A stretch of DNA of 64,000 bases. Source: Collinsella sp. GTDB lineage: Bacteria > Actinomycetota > Coriobacteriia > Coriobacteriales > Coriobacteriaceae. The DNA lies in contig DXZQ01000002.1 in assembly GCA_019419585.1 (NCBI GenBank), forward strand, positions 62,001 to 126,000. Direction: 5' to 3'. Made by a program: the position numbers and the translations under genes. Numbering within the stretch: position 1 is the stretch's first letter; each line of letters begins with the position of its first letter. The notes below the pieces were generated by a model. The model searched no databases. It saw only the letters and a program-made list of their open reading frames with translations, and had not been told where the DNA came from. Shown here piece after piece: positions 40,658-48,878 of this stretch.

Positions 40658-43099
40658 GTGGCAGAGCGTCCGACATACAGGCTCAGGTTTCTCGATCCCA
40701 AAAAGCGCTTTCCGGCGATGCCCGAGCAGCCTGCGGGGCGCTCATATGGCGTGGTCTGGAAACTCTTTGGCGAGGACCAGCATGAATCTTGTTATGTCGT
40801 CGAATTCGTTGGCAAAAGTCATGTGTCGCTTTTGGGCTACGTAAGCGTTTCGGGTGAGGTGTACAAGGTGGACCGCCCCGTCTGCGAGGCTCCGCTGCCC
40901 AACGATCCCGACATGGAACTGGTCCTTGACGAGTCGGATTCCAGTATTGGTGAGATTATGGTAAGGGAAGCCAACGGTGCAATGCGCGCGTGTGCGCAAA
41001 CTGCCGGCTCTCCCGAAGGCCCCATGCGCGAGCAGTCCGACCACGAGACATGGAATTCGACCCGCGCCCTTCCTTACGGCGAGTTCATGGCCTCGATGTT
41101 CTTGCGCTACGTGATATTTGCCAACTCCGAAAGCGCTATTGTGAACACGGCGGACGCCGGCGGACTCGACGAGGGTATGCAAAACGTAGTCGACAAGATC
41201 AAGCTCGTAAAGTTGCCCGAGCCGGTCGAGGTGTTTTTGGGCTTTAACACGGCACCGCTCCCCGATGCTATCGAGACGCTGCTTTACCGCGTTGACCATG
41301 CCGAGAATCCGAGCGGTATCGAGCGCTATGCCGCCGCCCTTATGAGCGAAATTGACTTGCCCCGCCTGCGCACCATCGCTGCCAAGTCCGAGATGAGCCT
41401 GGCTCGCATTGATCGCTCAAAGATTTTCTATCTCAATTTTGATCGTAGCCTGCTGGACCAGGACGAGATTGACATGCTGCTTGCCGTCGAGTGCCGTCTC
41501 AACCGCCTCTCCGGCATCCTTGAGCGCATCGGGGCCGGATTGGTCCCTACGGCATCCTCGCCGAGCCTTGAGGGCTGCGCGCTCTTTGATGCGTGGCATA
41601 TCGCCAAGACGACCAACGATGTTCCCCGACTGCTCGATACGGCTTCGAGCGATAACCCGTGGGGCAAGCCGGGTACGGTGGCTTGCCAGCCGGGCGGCGA
41701 GTGGGACGTGCGCACCCGTTTTGCGCGAATCGTTGAGGCGCTCAACGTGGTCACGCGGCTCGACTATACCTATCGGGCAAACGTTGCCGAGGGGATTATG
41801 CTCGTTCGGTTTGGGCAGTCTGTCGTTGATGCCATGCCGCAACGTGAATACGACGCTCAGGATGACGCCTGGCGCGAGCTGGACGAGGACACGCGGGCGA
41901 TCTGGGCCGCGGAGCACGATGCGCGCGTGGCACTCACGCTTGCGGCAGCGTGTTTTGCCGCGGGCACCTGCATCACGCGCTGCTATGTGCAGATTGCTGC
42001 TACCGACAGTGAGCAGGGCGAGCGCGTTGTCGCAACGTATTTCTTTGGGCGTGCGGCCTATCTGGCCGATTGCGTGCCTGTCGCCAAGGATCTTGAGAGC
42101 ATGGGTATGGGCGATATGCCGTGCAAGTGCATGCTTGAGGCATATGAGTCGGACACGCCGGATGTGATTGAGCCTGCGGAGGTTCACGCTCGCCCGCGTG
42201 ACGACCACCGCCCGCTGCCGCCGGCGTTGCGCGACCTGCTGCTTGCCGATACGGCTGATGAGCTCGAGGTCATGGAGAAGGACGATGACCCGTATGTGGC
42301 GCGCGTCGTTGAGTTGCGCGAGCAGGCCAAAGTTGACCGCACGGCTGCGTTTGAGGGCTTTTCCCGTCTTGTCGAGGAGCTGGAGGCAAAGTGTGCCGTT
42401 TCCGAACTGTTGGCAACGGGTCCGGTCCAGACGCAGTTTTGCGACAACCAACTGGTACGTATGGTGCTGCCGGTCATGGAGGAAGATCGTTCGGTGCGCA
42501 TCCTGCGCGCTCCCGATGCGCTGTACTTTGCCCAGCACGAAATCTGCAGCTATTACGCCGAGCAGGAGGACTTTGAGCGGGCGCTGCCCGAGGTGCGCCG
42601 CCTCTACGACCTGGCGCGCTCGTCCATGCAGTCGCACTTTGCGCTCATCAACGTGTTGGCGCGCCTGGAACGCTTTGACGAGATTATCGAGGTAGCGCGC
42701 CACGGCCTGCGCATTGCCAGCGACCGTTCCGCAATCGGTTATCTGTTCTATCGCTTGGCGTTTGCCTATTGGAACTGCGATCAGCTCGAGCTCGCGTTGG
42801 CGTGCTACCGCCTCGTGCCGCGCGGCGAGGAGTCGGGTAGCAGCGCACTGGAGGAAATGCAGGGCCTTATGAACGAGATGGGTGTCAATGAGCCGCCGAC
42901 GTTTGAGGAGGCAGTCGAGACCATCCGTAGGGCCGGGCTCGAGTTGCCTCCCGTGCCCGTCGTGACCAATCAGCTTGCGGATGCCGCCGTGCAGCTGGTC
43001 GATAACGGCTTCTTTTTCCTGGCGCGCGTCTGCATCTTCCAAATGTGGCGCACCATGGGCAACGATGAGCTCGGCTCCCTCAATCGCTCGCTGGGGTAG
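40658..43099 (+). CDS. Large hypothetical protein with C-terminal TPR-like repeats
   Basis: This 813-residue soluble protein has no signal peptide or membrane helix. The C-terminal third contains helical repeats resembling TPRs (SYYAEQEDFERALPEVRRLY, then ALINVLARLERFDEIIEVA, then LAFAYWNCDQLELALACYRL). The first two thirds show no motif I can name; that part includes a short segment DMLLAVECRLNRLSGILERI. The start is GTG after AGGGTGAT. It stands alone between tRNA genes. A scaffold or regulatory role is possible, but nothing in the context tells which. Confidence 0.7.
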   Translation: MAERPTYRLRFLDPKKRFPAMPEQPAGRSYGVVWKLFGEDQHESCYVVEFVGKSHVSLLGYVSVSGEVYKVDRPVCEAPLPNDPDMELVLDESDSSIGEIMVREANGAMRACAQTAGSPEGPMREQSDHETWNSTRALPYGEFMASMFLRYVIFANSESAIVNTADAGGLDEGMQNVVDKIKLVKLPEPVEVFLGFNTAPLPDAIETLLYRVDHAENPSGIERYAAALMSEIDLPRLRTIAAKSEMSLARIDRSKIFYLNFDRSLLDQDEIDMLLAVECRLNRLSGILERIGAGLVPTASSPSLEGCALFDAWHIAKTTNDVPRLLDTASSDNPWGKPGTVACQPGGEWDVRTRFARIVEALNVVTRLDYTYRANVAEGIMLVRFGQSVVDAMPQREYDAQDDAWRELDEDTRAIWAAEHDARVALTLAAACFAAGTCITRCYVQIAATDSEQGERVVATYFFGRAAYLADCVPVAKDLESMGMGDMPCKCMLEAYESDTPDVIEPAEVHARPRDDHRPLPPALRDLLLADTADELEVMEKDDDPYVARVVELREQAKVDRTAAFEGFSRLVEELEAKCAVSELLATGPVQTQFCDNQLVRMVLPVMEEDRSVRILRAPDALYFAQHEICSYYAEQEDFERALPEVRRLYDLARSSMQSHFALINVLARLERFDEIIEVARHGLRIASDRSAIGYLFYRLAFAYWNCDQLELALACYRLVPRGEESGSSALEEMQGLMNEMGVNEPPTFEEAVETIRRAGLELPPVPVVTNQLADAAVQLVDNGFFFLARVCIFQMWRTMGNDELGSLNRSLG

Positions 43100-43192
43100 G
43101 GGCGAAAGCTGCAAGGAGGAAAGGCCGCTGGGCAATTAGAAATTCCCCCTTGCTCAACTTCGGCTGTTTGGTTACTATAGAACGGCTGTTAC

Positions 43193-43283
43193 GGAGAGCT
43201 GACCGAGAGGCCGAAGGTGCTCGCCTGCTAAGCGAGTATGCCCCAAAAGGGCATCTGGGGTTCGAATCCCCAGCTCTCCGCCA
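43193..43283 (+). tRNA. tRNA-Ser (GCT)
   Basis: A class II tRNA with long variable arm (GTATGCCCCAAAAGGGCAT region). The anticodon loop CTGCTAA has GCT at 43227-43229. Acceptor GGAGAGC pairs with GCTCTCC, discriminator G, CCA encoded. Promoter TTGCTC-N17-TACTAT at 43150-43178. Confidence 0.96.
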
Positions 43284-43545
43284 GTATGAATTTGAAGAAG
43301 GGTCCCATTTGGGACCCTTTTTAGTGCGGAGAAAGGAGGCTGGGGATTCGAACCCGAGAGGGCACGGGCGTTAAGCAAACGCGAAAGCGTTTGTAGCCCG
43401 TGGGCGAAAAGCCGCCAGGCTTTGAAGCCGGAGGGCATGCGCAGCATGCCCGGACATCCCCAGCTCTCCGCCAGTATGAATTTGAAGAAGGGTCCCATTT
43501 GGGGCCCTTTTTTATTATCAAGAATGGCGGCTGGGGATTCGAGCC
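43266..43545 (+). repeat. tRNA-tail duplication element at tRNA-Ser, with a second left end
   Basis: The tail from T-loop A59 recurs at 43456, offset 190. Between the copies lie a reverse T-arm (GGGGATTCGAACCC) and hairpins AAACGC-GAAA-GCGTTT (43377-43392) inside ACGGGC/GCCCGT, then GCC-rich pairs, then GGGCATGC-GCA-GCATGCCC (43433-43451). After the second terminator a left-end remnant GGCTGGGGATTCGAGCCC follows and abuts the dac terminator. No protein gene lies in this gap. Confidence 0.9.
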
Positions 43546-43556
43546 CTCAAAAAAAG

Positions 43557-43576
43557 AGGCATCCTTTCGGATGCCT
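43557..43576 (-). terminator. Terminator of the D,D-carboxypeptidase gene
   Basis: AGGCATCC and GGATGCCT pair around a 4-nt loop, with a run of T beyond it on the minus strand. Confidence 0.85.
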
Positions 43577-43605
43577 TCTTTCGGCGAGCGTATTGTTCTT
43601 CGACC

Positions 43606-44946
43606 TTACGCCTCGGGTGCTTTGGCTATGGTTTCGCTTTCTGCCGTAAGCGGGCGGTTGTCGATGCGGCGGCCCAGGCGGTCGAGCTTCACAAGGAGCC
43701 ACTCAATGGGATTCGGCCCTGCGCCTTCCTCGTCGGCAACCAGGTCCATAACGGCGATTTTGGTGCCGTCCTGCTTGAGAGTAACGCTGCCCACCTTGTC
43801 GCCCACATGCACCGTGCCCGAAAGATCGTCGTAGCTAACCTTTTCGGTCACCTCGCCGGCAAGGGAAAACACGGTCGCTTGCGCCGTAGGATCGGCGAGT
43901 GTGGCGTCGATTGTCTTATCCGTCCAGTCGGTTTGGCCAATGCGCGCCATAAGCGGGTTGCCGTTGGCGGTCTTTTCCTGCGTGCTGGCGATTGCGACCG
44001 TCACCTTGTGGCCGTAGTACCAGTTGGCAAGGGTGGCGGTATCGGTAAAGCGCTGATCGGTGGTGGTGGAGTTCAAAATAACGGTGTAGATCTCGTCGCC
44101 GTCGCGGTTGTAGGCGCTCGTAAAGCAATAGCCCGCGTCGTCGGTGGTGCCGGTCTTGCCACCGATGTTGCCATCTTGGCCCAGCAAATAGTTATGCGTG
44201 TCCATGGAATGCGAATGGTCGGTGCCGTCGGCGCCCGTGACTTCGATCCAGGAATCCTCGCTCGCTACGACCTCGCGGATCGTGTCGTTTTTCATGGCCT
44301 CCTGCATCATCAGCGCTACGTCGTGTGCGGTTGAGTGCATATCGCCAGCCCACTCATCAAAGTCCAGACCATGCGGGTTTTCAAAAAGCGTACCGGTGCA
44401 GCCGAGCTTCTTAGCGCGCTCGTTCATGGCCTTCACAAATGTGGCCTCGGCGTCTTTGGTCTTAGGGTCGATTTTCTTGCCCACATATTCGGCGAGCACG
44501 ATGGCGGCGTCGTTGCCCGAGGGAATCATCAGGCCGCGCAGTGCCTGCTCCACGGTAAGCTCGTCGCCTTCGAGCAAGCCGGCGGTCGAATTACCCACGG
44601 TGGCTGCGGCGTTGCTCACCGTGACCTTCTCGTCCATCTTGCAATTCTCGACGGTTAGGATTGCGGTCATGACCTTGGTGATCGAGGCGATTTTGACCTG
44701 CTCATCGGCGCCGCGCCCATAGTAGACGGTGCCGTCTTTGCCCATGACGAGGGCATTGGTCGCATCGATATCGGGCAGGTTTTCGGCCGTGATGCCGCGC
44801 GCATCGGCGGTTTTGCCGCAAACATTGTCGGTCGTAAGCACTTGGGCGCCGGCGACGGTGGGCACGCCAGCGGCAAGGGCGATAGCGCAGACAAAGCCGG
44901 CGGCAAGCTGGGCTAAGCGCTTTGCAAAAGAGGTGAGGGACTTCAC
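43606..44946 (-). CDS. D-alanyl-D-alanine carboxypeptidase (PBP5/DacA type)
   Basis: This serine peptidase trims the terminal D-Ala of peptidoglycan stems. It has the SxxK motif as ASITKVMTA, SxN as PSGNDAAI and KTG as GGKTGTTDDAG, then a PBP5_C-like beta domain and an amphipathic tail (NPIEWLLVKLDRLGRRI) that could hold it to the membrane. With the GTG start used (446 residues) the signal peptide is KSLTSFAKRLAQLAAGFVCAIALAAG. A TATACT on the minus strand near 44985 supports this start; an ATG at 45015 would lie upstream of it. It is divergent from the VanR/VanS-like pair. Confidence 0.88.
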   Translation of the reverse strand: MKSLTSFAKRLAQLAAGFVCAIALAAGVPTVAGAQVLTTDNVCGKTADARGITAENLPDIDATNALVMGKDGTVYYGRGADEQVKIASITKVMTAILTVENCKMDEKVTVSNAAATVGNSTAGLLEGDELTVEQALRGLMIPSGNDAAIVLAEYVGKKIDPKTKDAEATFVKAMNERAKKLGCTGTLFENPHGLDFDEWAGDMHSTAHDVALMMQEAMKNDTIREVVASEDSWIEVTGADGTDHSHSMDTHNYLLGQDGNIGGKTGTTDDAGYCFTSAYNRDGDEIYTVILNSTTTDQRFTDTATLANWYYGHKVTVAIASTQEKTANGNPLMARIGQTDWTDKTIDATLADPTAQATVFSLAGEVTEKVSYDDLSGTVHVGDKVGSVTLKQDGTKIAVMDLVADEEGAGPNPIEWLLVKLDRLGRRIDNRPLTAESETIAKAPEA

Positions 44947-45143
44947 GGATTTCGCTTTCGACGGGATGGTCTCTTCTGGAACAAGAGTATATCGTTTGCC
45001 GGCGTCGGCGATCATCGCGTGCGTGCGTGGCCCACATCCGCGCCCGAACGGGCGCAAGGGTGCTTAAGGCCGACTTAATCACCCACGCTTGTTGTGTGTG
45101 ACGGGCACCCCCTCGGGCATAATGGAGCGCGAGAGGAGCACGC

Positions 45144-45839
45144 ATGAACGAGCGCATTTTGGTAGTTGATGACGAAAAGGCCATCGCCGACTTGGTTGGT
45201 ATCTACCTTACAAAAGAGGGCTTTGATGTCCAGATTGCCTATAGCGGGGCCGATGCTGCCAAGGCAATCTTGGAGCAGGAGTTCGATCTGGCGCTGCTGG
45301 ATGTCATGCTGTCCGATATCGATGGCTTTGAGCTGCTGCGTACGATCCGTTCCAGCCATACCTATCCCGTGATCATGCTGACGGCGCGCGATGCCCAGCA
45401 AGACAAGATCGAGGGCCTTTCGCTTGGCGCGGACGATTACGTGGTTAAGCCGTTCCGCCCGCTGGAGCTCATCGCGCGCGTGCACGCTCAGCTTCGCCGC
45501 TACACCAGTTACGGTAGCCGTGCACAGGCGGCCGAGTCGCCGACCATTCAGCTCGACGGCTTGGAGATCAACCGCGACGCTCGTTCCGTGACGGTGGACG
45601 GTGCACCGGTACGCCTCACACCCACCGAGTATTCAATCTTGCTGTATCTGGTCGAGCATCGCGGCAGCGTGGTGGCCGTGGAGGACCTGTTCCGTGCGGT
45701 GTGGAACGAGGGTTTTATGCCCGGCTCCAACAATACGGTGATGGTGCACATTCGCCACCTGCGCGAAAAGATCGGCGACGACGCACAAAAGCCGCGCTTT
45801 ATCAAAAACGTCTGGGGCGTCGGCTACATAATCGAATAA
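45144..45839 (+). CDS. OmpR/VanR-family response regulator
   Basis: The 231-residue protein has a receiver domain with the acidic pair in VVDDEKAI, the phosphoacceptor in LALLDVMLSDIDG, Thr in MLTARD and Lys in VVKPFRP. A winged-helix domain follows with VEHRGSVVAVEDLFRAVW and MVHIRHLREKI. It is very close in style to VanR. The SD is GAGAGGAGC. It forms an operon with the histidine kinase that follows, and it may control the divergent carboxypeptidase gene. Confidence 0.92.
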   Translation: MNERILVVDDEKAIADLVGIYLTKEGFDVQIAYSGADAAKAILEQEFDLALLDVMLSDIDGFELLRTIRSSHTYPVIMLTARDAQQDKIEGLSLGADDYVVKPFRPLELIARVHAQLRRYTSYGSRAQAAESPTIQLDGLEINRDARSVTVDGAPVRLTPTEYSILLYLVEHRGSVVAVEDLFRAVWNEGFMPGSNNTVMVHIRHLREKIGDDAQKPRFIKNVWGVGYIIE

Positions 45840-45864
45840 CGCCTTTGATGGTGGGGAAGTGGAT

Positions 45865-47103
45865 ATGACAAAAGACGATAGGCAGGCATTCGAGGTACCC
45901 GATCGGCTCTTTGATTACGTGAGGTCGGTCGTCGACAACCGTGCGCTTGCAACGGTGCTGCTCTTTTTGCTGAGCCTGCTGCTGATTGGCATCGACAACA
46001 TCGTCGGAATCTTGGCGGTGCTGCTTGTTGGCTTTTTGCTGATCGATCGATTTGAGATCGTGCGCCGCTGCGTGGTGATTGGCGGCGCCGCGTGGGCCAT
46101 GACGTTGGCGATTGGCGCCATGGCGCTCGGCGGCATCGAAGGGCCGGTGCTGTTCGATGCCGGCTTTGTATTCAACATGCTTGGCTTTGTGCTGGCGCTT
46201 GCCGCGTGCGTGCTGTTCTTGTGCGGCCGTGCCCTGTACTACCAGGGCTACGAACAGGGCGAGCAGCATGCCGATTGTGTGCTGGCCGCTCGTATTCAAG
46301 ATCGCCTGATCGATCACCCCGACACCTGGGACAACATCGACGGCGACTTCTTGGAGGCCGAGGGCGCCCTTAACCGCGTGCGTGACCGTGAGCGCAAGGT
46401 GCAGCAAGCTCTGCGTGACGAGTCGCATCGCAAGGACGATCTGGTTACGTACTTGGCACATGACCTACGCACCCCGCTTGCGAGCGTAGTGGGCTATCTT
46501 TCGCTGCTGCAAGAGGCTCCTGAGCTGCCGGTTGAGCAACGTGCGCACTTTACGGGCGTGGCTCTCGACAAGGCGCACCGGCTCGATGCGCTCATCGAAG
46601 AGTTCTTCGATATCACGCGCTTTGACTTCCACGATATCGTGCTCACGCGCGGCTATGTTGATCTGGGGTTGCTGCTGGCTCAGGTGGCTGACGAGTTCTA
46701 TCCCATCCTCAACGAGCAGCATAAGGAAGTCCAAGTTGATATTCGCGAGGACCTGACGGTGCTCGTGGATGGCGACAAAATGGCTCGCGTGTTCAACAAC
46801 ATCATGAAAAACGCTATTGCCTATAGCTATGAGGGCTCGACTATCACGATTGAGGCCGGGCGTTTGGGTGACGGTGGCGTACGCGTACGATTTGTAAACC
46901 AAGGCGATCCGATCCCTGAGCCAAAGCTCAAGGTGATCTTTGAGAAGTTCTATCGCCTGGATGCAGCGCGTGCGACCAATCGCGGCGGTGCTGGGCTGGG
47001 CCTCGCCATCGCCAAGGAGATTGTATGCGCGCATGGCGGTACCATCGCGTGCGAATCAACGCCCGAGCATACCGTCTTTACCATCGAGCTGCCCGCCGCG
47101 TAG
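45865..47103 (+). CDS. VanS-like sensor histidine kinase
   Basis: The 412-residue protein has two hydrophobic blocks with about four membrane helices (residues 28-125), then an HAMP-like linker. The dimerisation box is YLAHDLRTPLASVVGY with the phosphoaccepting His. The ATPase domain has N-box FNNIMKNAIAYS, F-box IFEKFYRLD and G-box GGAGLGLAIAKE. There is no large extracellular sensor, so the membrane helices probably sense the signal. The ATG after GGGGAAGT is preferred to the GTG two codons before. There is no vanHAX nearby. Confidence 0.9.
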   Translation: MTKDDRQAFEVPDRLFDYVRSVVDNRALATVLLFLLSLLLIGIDNIVGILAVLLVGFLLIDRFEIVRRCVVIGGAAWAMTLAIGAMALGGIEGPVLFDAGFVFNMLGFVLALAACVLFLCGRALYYQGYEQGEQHADCVLAARIQDRLIDHPDTWDNIDGDFLEAEGALNRVRDRERKVQQALRDESHRKDDLVTYLAHDLRTPLASVVGYLSLLQEAPELPVEQRAHFTGVALDKAHRLDALIEEFFDITRFDFHDIVLTRGYVDLGLLLAQVADEFYPILNEQHKEVQVDIREDLTVLVDGDKMARVFNNIMKNAIAYSYEGSTITIEAGRLGDGGVRVRFVNQGDPIPEPKLKVIFEKFYRLDAARATNRGGAGLGLAIAKEIVCAHGGTIACESTPEHTVFTIELPAA

Positions 47104-47206
47104 CGTAGGCGCCTTTACAAACACCTGACAATGCGCTCACGTGCGTATGAGTCGCGATTTCTACTATCGATACTGCTGAATTGATATCGATGTGGAGGTA
47201 TGCGGT

Positions 47207-48082
47207 ATGACGGCTGCTGCGGCTATAGGGCCCACGGAGCTCGAGGAGCTCATGGAGGCGCAAGCCGAGGCTGCGCACGAGCGCGAAGTCGGGGACGCGA
47301 CTCGTCCCACGGCGCAGGATCTTGCCGCCTCGCCGACGCGCATCGACGTCAAGGGCCTCGACCTGTTCTATGGCGACCACCACGCGCTCAAGGACGTATC
47401 CATCAAGATTCGCGACAAGCAGATTACCTCGTTTATCGGTCCTTCGGGCTGCGGCAAATCAACGCTGCTGCGTTGCTTTAACCGCATGAACGACGGCATC
47501 AAGGACTGCCGCATCGAGGGTAAGATCGCGCTTGACGGCCAAGATATCCTGGGCGACTACGACATCTGCCGTCTGCGCCAGCGCGTAGGCATGGTGTTCC
47601 AGCGCCCCAACCCGTTTCCCATGAGCATCTACGACAACGTCGCGTATGGTCCGCGCGGCATGGGCGTGCGCGACCGCGCCGTGCTGGATGAGCTGGTCGA
47701 GGACTCTCTTCGTCGCGCTGCGCTATGGGATGAGGTCAAGGACAAACTCAAAGAGTCGGGGCTGGGTCTTTCGGGCGGGCAGCAGCAGCGTCTGTGCATC
47801 GCCCGCGCGCTTGCCGTGCAGCCCGATATTCTGCTGATGGACGAGCCCACGAGCGCTCTCGATCCCGTGTCGACGCTGGTGGTTGAGCAGCTGGCCTGCG
47901 AGCTCAAAGAGACCTGCACGCTCGTGGTCGTTACGCACAATATGCAGCAGGCGGCGCGCATCTCCGACTCGGTCGCGTTTTTCTTGCTGGGTGAGTTGGT
48001 GGAGCACGCACCCACCGCTCAGCTCTTCAAAAATCCCACCGACCCGCGCACGGCGGATTATTTGACGGGACGTTTTGGCTGA
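47207..48082 (+). CDS. pstB: Phosphate ABC transporter ATPase
   Basis: PstB powers the PstSCAB phosphate importer. The 291-residue protein has Walker [14 protein letters not shown], the PstB-type [18 protein letters not shown], the signature [15 protein letters not shown], Walker [12 protein letters not shown] and the switch His in VVTHNMQQA. About 45 extra residues at the N-terminus are acidic and not found in most PstB proteins. The ATG follows GGAGG by 8 nt. pstS, pstC and pstA are not in the window; no such gene lies immediately upstream. Confidence 0.92.
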   Translation: MTAAAAIGPTELEELMEAQAEAAHEREVGDATRPTAQDLAASPTRIDVKGLDLFYGDHHALKDVSIKIRDKQITSFIGPSGCGKSTLLRCFNRMNDGIKDCRIEGKIALDGQDILGDYDICRLRQRVGMVFQRPNPFPMSIYDNVAYGPRGMGVRDRAVLDELVEDSLRRAALWDEVKDKLKESGLGLSGGQQQRLCIARALAVQPDILLMDEPTSALDPVSTLVVEQLACELKETCTLVVVTHNMQQAARISDSVAFFLLGELVEHAPTAQLFKNPTDPRTADYLTGRFG

Positions 48083-48146
48083 TACCATCTAGTAAAGGTA
48101 CCTTTAGGATTAAGATGCGGTCATGCCGGCCGCAAAGGGGTTTAAC

Positions 48147-48875
48147 ATGATCTATTACGTCGAGGACGATGACAATATCAGGGATTTGACGGTCTATGCA
48201 CTGCGCAAGCAGGGGATCGAGGCCGAGGGCTTTTCGTGCGATGGCGAGTTTAAGGCCGCCGTGGCGCGACGGGTACCCGATGCCGTCCTGCTCGACATCA
48301 TGCTGCCCGATACCGATGGTTTGGCAATTATGCGTCGCCTGCGCGCCGACCGCCTGACGGCGACGGTGCCCATCATGATGCTCACTGCCAAGGATACCGA
48401 GCTCGACAAGGTGATGGCGCTCGATGGCGGTGCCGACGATTACCTGACTAAGCCGTTTTCGCTCATGGAGCTTGCGAGCCGCTGCCGCGCACTGCTGCGT
48501 CGCGGCGGCATGGTCAAGCAGGCGAGCGATGTGCTCAGCGTGGGCGACATCGTGCTCTCGCCCAGCCATCGCGAGGTGACCGTTGCCGGCGAGCCGCTTA
48601 AGCTCACCCTGCGCGAGTTCGACCTGCTCGAGTACCTCATGCGCAAGCCCGGCGTGGTTTTTACCCGCGAGTCGTTGCTGCAGAGCGTGTGGGGCTGGGA
48701 CTTCGACGGCGGTTCGCGCACCGTTGACGTGCACGTGCAGACGCTTCGCCAAAAACTGGGCGAGCATGCCAGCGCCATCGAGACCGTGCGCGGCGTGGGC
48801 TACCGCTTGGCCGAGCCTTCTGCCGGCGATGGTGCCAAAGGCGACGACACCGCGGCCACCGCATCGGAGGAGTAA
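48147..48875 (+). CDS. PhoB-like response regulator
   Basis: The 242-residue protein has a receiver (YYVEDDDN, phosphoacceptor in VLLDIMLPDTDG, MLTAKD, LTKPFS) and a C-terminal winged helix (LTLREFDLLEYLM, SRTVDVHVQTLRQKL). The ATG after AAAGGGGTTTAAC is preferred to one eight codons earlier. The position between pstB and a PhoR-like kinase points to phosphate-starvation control. The C-terminal tail is Ala/Glu-rich. Confidence 0.88.
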   Translation: MIYYVEDDDNIRDLTVYALRKQGIEAEGFSCDGEFKAAVARRVPDAVLLDIMLPDTDGLAIMRRLRADRLTATVPIMMLTAKDTELDKVMALDGGADDYLTKPFSLMELASRCRALLRRGGMVKQASDVLSVGDIVLSPSHREVTVAGEPLKLTLREFDLLEYLMRKPGVVFTRESLLQSVWGWDFDGGSRTVDVHVQTLRQKLGEHASAIETVRGVGYRLAEPSAGDGAKGDDTAATASEE

Positions 48876-48878
48876 CCC

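Noticed and set aside
43400..43834. Open frame of 144 codons after tRNA-Ser
   Set aside because: It runs through the element and then antisense to the end of the D,D-carboxypeptidase gene; no SD and no sensible protein.
45144..47103. Vancomycin resistance cluster
   Set aside because: The regulator pair is VanR/VanS-like but there are no vanH, vanA or vanX genes.
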